Positions 14,523 to 18,343 of a stretch of DNA of 18,343 nucleotides are shown here, in pieces (the first letter of the stretch is position 1; each line of letters opens with the position of its first letter). The notes beneath the pieces were generated by a model. The model was not told the DNA's origin and did not search any database. It saw only the letters and a program-made list of their open reading frames with translations. Position numbers and translations under genes: made by a program. Source of the DNA: Actinomycetota bacterium (GTDB taxonomy: Bacteria > Actinomycetota > Acidimicrobiia > Acidimicrobiales > Ilumatobacteraceae); assembly GCA_016870295.1 (NCBI GenBank), contig VGBY01000010.1, positions 1-18,343 on the forward strand, read 5' to 3'.

Positions 14523-14551
14523 CCTCCTTGTAGTTCGCCCGTAAAAACGGG
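14523..14551 (-). promoter_or_regulatory. amt leader: strong ribosome site, TTG start and adjacent stem-loop
   Basis: On the minus strand AAGGAGG (14529-14523) is 5 bases before TTG 14517. Just upstream CCCGT (14551-14547) pairs with ACGGG (14542-14538) around TTTT. The stem ends 8 bases before the Shine-Dalgarno, close enough to influence ribosome loading. Confidence 0.55.
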
Positions 14552-14613
14552 ACGATGTGCTTAGTGCGCGGAGACGACGTTGGCTTCGCTGGATGAGAAG
14601 GTAGATGCCCCAG

Positions 14614-14651
14614 GTTTCTCGCCTGTGAGGAATGTGTTTCCGCAATGTTTT
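14614..14651. promoter_or_regulatory. Candidate GlnR-type box array between amt and gdh
   Basis: Four pentamers sit at an exact 11-bp pitch: GTTTC (14614), GTGAG (14625), GTTTC (14636) and GTTTT (14647). GTTTC is the reverse complement of the GAAAC half-site of actinobacterial GlnR, and GTGAG is one base from the GTnAC half-site; known GlnR boxes are 5-mers separated by 6 bases. A minus-strand TACCTT (14603-14598) could be the amt -10 and a plus-strand TAACAT (14664-14669) the gdh -10. Nothing else of note is seen in this 189-base gap. Confidence 0.4.
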
Positions 14652-14706
14652 CTTTGGATGCCCTAACATTTCGTCAAGACGACAACGGCGTCGTCGACTT
14701 CCACGA

Positions 14707-15987
14707 ATGACCACACACGACCACGCACCCGACAAGTCACTCGAGTCAATCGAATACCGTATGCGCGAGGCCGGTCGCTGGCTGAAGCTTGAAGACGGGG
14801 TCATCGAAACGCTCATCGCCCCGCGACGCGTCCTCGAGGTGTCGATACCAATCAGGCGTGACGACGGCACCCGCGTGCGCTTCACCGGCTGGCGCGTGCA
14901 GCACAACATCACCCGTGGCCCGGCCAAGGGCGGAATTCGCTACCACCCATCGGTGAACCGCGACGAGACCGTGTCGCTCGCCGTGGCGATGTCGCTCAAG
15001 ACTGCGCTGATGAATCTTCCGCTAGGTGGAGCCAAGGGCGGCGTGGCCGTCGACCCGAAGCTGCTGAGTGAGCACGAACTTGAGCGTGTGACACGCCGGT
15101 ACGTTTCGGAGATCTTCGCCTTTCTCGGACCTGACAAAGATGTTCCTGCGCCAGACGTGGGAACCAACGCCCAGGTAATGGCGTGGGTGATGGATCAGTA
15201 CTCCATCGGCATCGGTCACGCAGTGCCGGGTGTGGTTACCGGCAAGCCGCTCGCGCTCGGCGGTTCGCTCGGGCGCGACTCGGCAACGGGCCGCGGTGTG
15301 GTCGAGGCGGCGTCACTCGTGTGCCAAGCCAACGGCACATCGCTGGAGGGTAAGCGCATCGTGATTCAAGGCTTTGGCAACGTCGGTATGTGGGCGGCTC
15401 GTTTGGCGGCTGGTTGGGGCGCCAAGATCGTCGGGGTCTCCGATGTGGGCGGAGTAATCGCCAGCGAAAAGGGTCTTGATGTACAGGCACTCGTACGCGC
15501 AACCCAGAGTGGTGCGACGAGTGTGGTGGACGCCGGCATCGGCGAGGTGGTTGCGCGAGGTGTGCAGAATTCCACCAAGGTGTTCTCACTACCGTCCGAT
15601 ATCGCCATGCCGTGTGCGCTGGGCGGCGCGATCGACAAGGACGAAGCCACTGCGCTGGCTGCGAAGTACATCATCGAGGGAGCGAACGGACCGCTGACAC
15701 CCGCCGCCGACGAGTTGCTCAACGATCGTGGCGTCATCGTGGTGCCCGACATCTATGCCAACGCTGGTGGTGTGACGTGCTCCTACCTGGAGCAATGCCA
15801 GAACTATGCCCACTTGCAGTGGGACGAAGACGAGGTCAATGCGTCGGTGGTCAACACGATGCGGGCAGTTTTCAAGCGCTTGCACACGTTCTCGCAAGAG
15901 AACGGCCTCACCTATCGTGCTGCTGCATCGGTGCTCGGCGTGAAGGCGCTCGCTGACGCACATCAACTGCGCGGCCTGCATCCGTGA
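14707..15987 (+). CDS. Glutamate dehydrogenase (Glu/Leu/Phe/Val dehydrogenase family)
   Basis: This is a 426-residue oxidoreductase interconverting glutamate and 2-oxoglutarate plus ammonium with NAD(P)H, of the short hexameric class. Substrate site: GPAKGGIRYHP (71-81), the catalytic lysine in LGGAKGGV (K110), and PAPDVGTN (147-154) with the catalytic D150. The Rossmann fold carries GFGNVG (222-227). EGANGPLTPAAD and NAGGVTCSYLEQCQN near residues 320-365 are typical of glutamate rather than leucine or phenylalanine dehydrogenase. ATG 14707 is used; an upstream ATG at 14632 would add 25 residues with no homology and would read through the likely promoter. No Shine-Dalgarno is visible. Divergent amt-glnK supports ammonium assimilation. 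Cofactor preference cannot be set reliably. Confidence 0.93.
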   Translation: MTTHDHAPDKSLESIEYRMREAGRWLKLEDGVIETLIAPRRVLEVSIPIRRDDGTRVRFTGWRVQHNITRGPAKGGIRYHPSVNRDETVSLAVAMSLKTALMNLPLGGAKGGVAVDPKLLSEHELERVTRRYVSEIFAFLGPDKDVPAPDVGTNAQVMAWVMDQYSIGIGHAVPGVVTGKPLALGGSLGRDSATGRGVVEAASLVCQANGTSLEGKRIVIQGFGNVGMWAARLAAGWGAKIVGVSDVGGVIASEKGLDVQALVRATQSGATSVVDAGIGEVVARGVQNSTKVFSLPSDIAMPCALGGAIDKDEATALAAKYIIEGANGPLTPAADELLNDRGVIVVPDIYANAGGVTCSYLEQCQNYAHLQWDEDEVNASVVNTMRAVFKRLHTFSQENGLTYRAAASVLGVKALADAHQLRGLHP

Positions 15988-15989
15988 CG

Positions 15990-16009
15990 AGAGCCCAGGG
16001 GTAGGCTCT
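15990..16009 (+). promoter_or_regulatory. Hairpin overlapping a leaderless -10 box before the aminotransferase
   Basis: AGAGCC (15990-15995) and GGCTCT (16004-16009) form a perfect 6-bp inverted repeat around CAGGGGTA. TAGGCT (16002-16007), inside the right arm, is exactly 6 bases before the ATG at 16014, as expected for a leaderless start, and is the same hexamer as before ccmA. The repeat could be an operator, or a weak terminator for the dehydrogenase gene. Confidence 0.45.
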
Positions 16010-16013
16010 GCGC

Positions 16014-17357
16014 ATGGCAAACGAGCAGACGAAGGCATATCTGGACGACCGCAAGCACGTGTTTCACTCGTGGTCGGCACAGGGGCTGATCGACCCAGTT
16101 GACGTCGTCAAGGCTGAGGGTTCGTACTTCTGGGATTCCAACGGCAAGAAGTTCCTCGACTTCTCCAGCCAGCTCGTCAACGTCAACATCGGCCACCAAC
16201 ACCCGAAACTCGTCAAGGCAATTCAGGACTACGCGGCAAAGATGTGCACGATCGCCCCGTTTCACGCCAACGAGATGCGTTCCGAGGCAGCCCGGCTGAT
16301 TACGGAAGTCGCACCGGGCGATCTCAACATGGTGTTTTTCACCAATGGTGGTGCCGAAGCAGCGGAGAATGCGGTTCGTCTCGCTAAGTTGCACACCGGC
16401 CGACACAAGATTCTCACGATGTATCGCTCGTATCACGGGTCAACCTCGGGTGCCATCGCCCTCACCGGCGACCCGCGCCGCTGGCCGAACGAAATCGGCG
16501 CTTCAGGTGCCGTGAAGTTCTGGGGCCCGTACCCGTACCGCTCCGCCTTCCATTCGTCGAACGAGAAAGAGGAGTGCGAGCGCGCACTACAGCACCTCGA
16601 AGACGTGCTGATGGTCGAAGGCCCGCACACCGTGGCGATGATCGGTCTCGAGACCGTCGTCGGCACGAACGGCATCTTGGTGCCGCCCGAGGGTTACCTG
16701 CAGGGTGTGCGCGACCTCTGCACCAGGTACGGCATCGTCATGATGTGCGACGAAGTAATGGCCGGCTTCGGCCGCTGTGGCGAGTGGTTTGCCGTCAACA
16801 AGTGGCACGTCACACCCGACCTCATCTGCTTTGCCAAGGGTGTTAACTCTGGTTATGTGCCGCTCGGCGGTGTGGTGATCAGCCAGAAAATCGCCGACAC
16901 GTTCAAGGAACGCGTCTACCCTGGCGGCCTGACCTACATGGGCCACCCACTTGCCTGTGCGGCTGCCGTGGCATCGATCAACATCTTCAAAGAAGAGAAG
17001 GTGCTCGAGCACGTGCGCAAGATGGCCGAGAACGTGATTGCCCCCGAACTCGATCGTCTGAAGGACAAGCACCCATCAGTGGGTGATGTGCGCGGCCTCG
17101 GCATGTTCTGGGCGATTGAACTCGTGAAGGACCGCGAGACGCGCCAGCCCTACGTGCCGTTCAATGCCGCGGGCGCAGACGCCAAGCCGATGGCCGAGAT
17201 CGTCGCATTCTGCAAGCAGCAGGGTCTCTGGCCGTTCACGCACTTCAACCGCATTCACGTGGTGCCGCCGTGCACAACGAGCGAAGCCGACCTCCGCGCT
17301 GGTATCGCGATTCTCGACGAAGCGTTGAATATCGCCGACAAGCACTACGTCGGGTGA
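16014..17357 (+). CDS. Class III (omega) aminotransferase, taurine-pyruvate aminotransferase-like
   Basis: This is a 447-residue PLP-dependent fold-type I transaminase. Cofactor residues: TNGGAEAAENAVRLA (110-124) for the phosphate, YHG (140-142) stacking on the ring, DEV (246-248) with the pyridine aspartate, and K275 in CFAKGVNSGYVPLGG as the Schiff-base lysine. LDFSSQLVNVNIGHQHPKLV and the N-terminal KHVFHSWSAQG resemble taurine:pyruvate and other omega-amino acid transaminases. The exact amine donor cannot be decided here. Annotation pipelines often call such proteins aspartate aminotransferase family. The start has a leaderless-type TAGGCT box. The downstream GTG overlaps the TGA (GTGA). 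Lying just after the glutamate dehydrogenase gene, it may release amino nitrogen from amines and feed the glutamate pool, but separate promoters are likely. Confidence 0.88.
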   Translation: MANEQTKAYLDDRKHVFHSWSAQGLIDPVDVVKAEGSYFWDSNGKKFLDFSSQLVNVNIGHQHPKLVKAIQDYAAKMCTIAPFHANEMRSEAARLITEVAPGDLNMVFFTNGGAEAAENAVRLAKLHTGRHKILTMYRSYHGSTSGAIALTGDPRRWPNEIGASGAVKFWGPYPYRSAFHSSNEKEECERALQHLEDVLMVEGPHTVAMIGLETVVGTNGILVPPEGYLQGVRDLCTRYGIVMMCDEVMAGFGRCGEWFAVNKWHVTPDLICFAKGVNSGYVPLGGVVISQKIADTFKERVYPGGLTYMGHPLACAAAVASINIFKEEKVLEHVRKMAENVIAPELDRLKDKHPSVGDVRGLGMFWAIELVKDRETRQPYVPFNAAGADAKPMAEIVAFCKQQGLWPFTHFNRIHVVPPCTTSEADLRAGIAILDEALNIADKHYVG

Positions 17358-18184
17358 GAATCGTTTCGCTCCTACCCAGCGCAACGGAAATCGTCCACCT
17401 TCTCGGTTTGACCGACTCACTTGTCGGACGTTCAGAGGAGTGCAATCATCCCGCAGAAATCGCCAACGTACCCGTTGTTTCCATTGCGCGCATTCGATCT
17501 GCTGAGGTTGATGGGCTCGACATCGACTCTCAGGTTCGGGCAGCGGTTGCATCTGGCCAACAGTTGTACCTCATCGATGAGCAGCTCCTGCACTCACTTG
17601 TCCCTGACATCATCATCACCCAAGACCTCTGCCGGGTATGTGCCGTATCAAGTGGTGAAGTCTGTGACGTCGGAGCCCGTGTTGTTTCTCTCGACCCGAA
17701 AGATATTCGAGGGGTGGCGGAGTCAGTGCATCAACTTGCCGATGCCCTCGACCGCCCCACCGAGGGATACCGGGTAGTTCATGAAATGTTGCGACGCATC
17801 GAAATCATACGTGCGAGAGTCGCTGGCAGGCGCAGGCCGAAAGTTTTCTTCGCCGAGTGGCTGTCGCCCCCATTCGCAAGCGGACACTGGATTCCCGAAA
17901 TGATCGAAGCTGCTGGAGGCCAAGAGGTGCTGGGTATCGCAGGTGTCCCATCTCGCGCCATTTCTTGGGCGACTGTGCGACAAGCACAGCCCGAGATAGT
18001 GATACTTGGTCCATGTGGCTTTGATCAAAGGCGTGCCGAAGCGGAGTCTCAAGCGATCCAACATGACTTCGATCCGTCGTGGCGTGTCGTCTCGGTCGAC
18101 GCCGACCGCTACTTTGCGCGTCCTGCACCATCCATTGCAGACGGTGTTGAGCAACTCGCGGAGATATTTCACTTCACTTCGTAA
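17354..18184 (+). CDS. BtuF-like (COG0614-type) ligand-binding protein without signal peptide
   Basis: This encodes 276 residues with the helical-backbone two-lobed fold of class III substrate-binding proteins (cobalamin or iron-complex binders). It opens directly with the first strand, VRIVSLLPSATEIVHLLGL, leaving no room for a signal peptide, so it should be cytoplasmic. The second half has VFFAEWLSPPFASGHWIPEMIEAAGG, typical of proteins annotated cobalamin-binding. Cysteines lie at C30 (EECNHP), C93 and C96 (QDLCRVCAV) and C104, possibly a metal or redox site. GTG 17354 is chosen because the fold begins there and GTGA overlaps the aminotransferase stop; the upstream ATG at 17270 adds an Arg-rich, unrelated stretch. 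Codon use looks less GC-rich than in the neighbours. No ABC permease or ATPase is nearby, so it is an orphan. Confidence 0.82.
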   Translation: MRIVSLLPSATEIVHLLGLTDSLVGRSEECNHPAEIANVPVVSIARIRSAEVDGLDIDSQVRAAVASGQQLYLIDEQLLHSLVPDIIITQDLCRVCAVSSGEVCDVGARVVSLDPKDIRGVAESVHQLADALDRPTEGYRVVHEMLRRIEIIRARVAGRRRPKVFFAEWLSPPFASGHWIPEMIEAAGGQEVLGIAGVPSRAISWATVRQAQPEIVILGPCGFDQRRAEAESQAIQHDFDPSWRVVSVDADRYFARPAPSIADGVEQLAEIFHFTS

Positions 18185-18231
18185 ACCGCTCCGGATGGGC
18201 GTCACCAACTAGGGCATCACCACAAAAGCGA

Positions 18232-18263
18232 AGGGTGCGGGCCGCTTTCGCGACCCGCACCCT
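18232..18263. terminator. Strong bidirectional terminator hairpin
   Basis: AGGGTGCGGG (18232-18241) and CCCGCACCCT (18254-18263) form a perfect 10-bp stem with loop CCGCTTTCGCGA. On the plus strand TCCTGTCG follows; on the minus strand TTCGCTTTTG follows, the better T-run. It lies between the end of the BtuF-like gene and the minus-strand gene entering from the right. Confidence 0.75.
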
Positions 18264-18275
18264 CCTGTCGATTCA

Positions 18276-18294
18276 TGCGGCAGCGAGTGCCGCA
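18276..18294. terminator. Second hairpin, 12 bases from the first
   Basis: TGCGGCA (18276-18282) and TGCCGCA (18288-18294) form a perfect 7-bp stem with loop GCGAG and no T-run. It is 13 bases beyond the minus-strand stop at 18308, so it would be reached first by transcription from the right. Confidence 0.55.
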
Positions 18295-18307
18295 GTCATC
18301 GTCGTGC

Positions 18308-18343
18308 TTAGTTGCCACCCTCATTGAGCGTGACGGTGATCGG
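18308..18343 (-). CDS. C-terminal end of a gene entering from the right (partial)
   Basis: On the minus strand the last 12 codons read PITVTLNEGGN then TAA (18310-18308). The strand-like composition and the two hairpins just after the stop suggest a real 3' end. Too little is present to name a product; with only 11 residues it could also be chance. Confidence 0.35.
   Translation of the reverse strand, partial: PITVTLNEGGN

Noticed and set aside
17270..17353. ATG 17270 as start of the BtuF-like protein, giving a longer N-terminus
   Set aside because: The added 28 residues are Arg-rich rather than a signal peptide and lie within the aminotransferase gene.
17300..17360. Cobalamin riboswitch before the BtuF-like gene
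   Set aside because: The gene overlaps the preceding coding region, leaving no room for a leader.
1..18343. tRNA, rRNA, insertion sequence, phage or defence genes
   Set aside because: I saw no cloverleaf-like segments, transposase, integrase or nuclease-effector motifs, and coding sequence fills almost the whole window; no gap exceeds 200 bases.

Overview
The window is high-G+C, gene-dense bacterial DNA and looks like ordinary chromosome of an actinobacterium, most likely of the class Acidimicrobiia (Ilumatobacter-like). This rests on the gene families: an actinobacterial-type HelD, a full-length Lhr, an IdeR/DtxR-like regulator, an actinobacterial-type secreted protein and a Tyr51 PII protein. 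ATGA/GTGA start-stop overlaps and TAnnnT boxes placed 5-7 bases before start codons (leaderless promoters) agree with it. The taxonomy is an inference. No phage, IS element, CRISPR array, tRNA or rRNA is visible.

Layout. 1-1363 (minus): ccmA-ccmB, the ATPase and permease of the cytochrome c heme/thiol-redox ABC exporter; ccmB runs off the left edge. 1391-2265 (plus): a small two-helix membrane protein and a TetR regulator, translationally coupled. 2313-6854 (minus): a 1513-residue Lhr helicase, convergent with tetR across a 21-bp tandem repeat. 6901-8022 (plus): a DtxR/IdeR-family metalloregulator and a small putative lipoprotein. The lhr and dtxR starts are 46 bases apart and share an inverted repeat. 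8019-10124 (minus): a HelD-like RNA polymerase recycling ATPase whose stop codon overlaps that of the lipoprotein gene. 10269-11749 (plus): a coupled pair, a lipoprotein and a secreted protein. 11896-12690 (plus): a cold-shock protein and an uncharacterised 177-residue protein.

12759-15987 is a nitrogen-assimilation block. amt and glnK (minus) are divergent from a glutamate dehydrogenase gene (plus). The 189 bases between them carry four pentamers at an exact 11-bp pitch that resemble GlnR boxes. A 36-bp tandem repeat that folds into hairpins lies where glnK meets the 177-residue gene. 16014-18184 (plus): a class III aminotransferase and, coupled by GTGA, a BtuF-like protein without a signal peptide. 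Two hairpins follow, then the last codons of a minus-strand gene at the right edge.

The best leads are non-coding. Two unrelated tandem repeats, 21 and 36 bp and both multiples of three, sit at convergent gene ends and re-copy a stop codon in frame. The lhr/dtxR gap holds a shared operator-like repeat. The amt/gdh gap holds the phased array. Among proteins, the DtxR-like regulator has a mixed iron/manganese-type metal site, and the secreted pair at 10269-11749 has no known function. I found no clear defence or otherwise unprecedented system.
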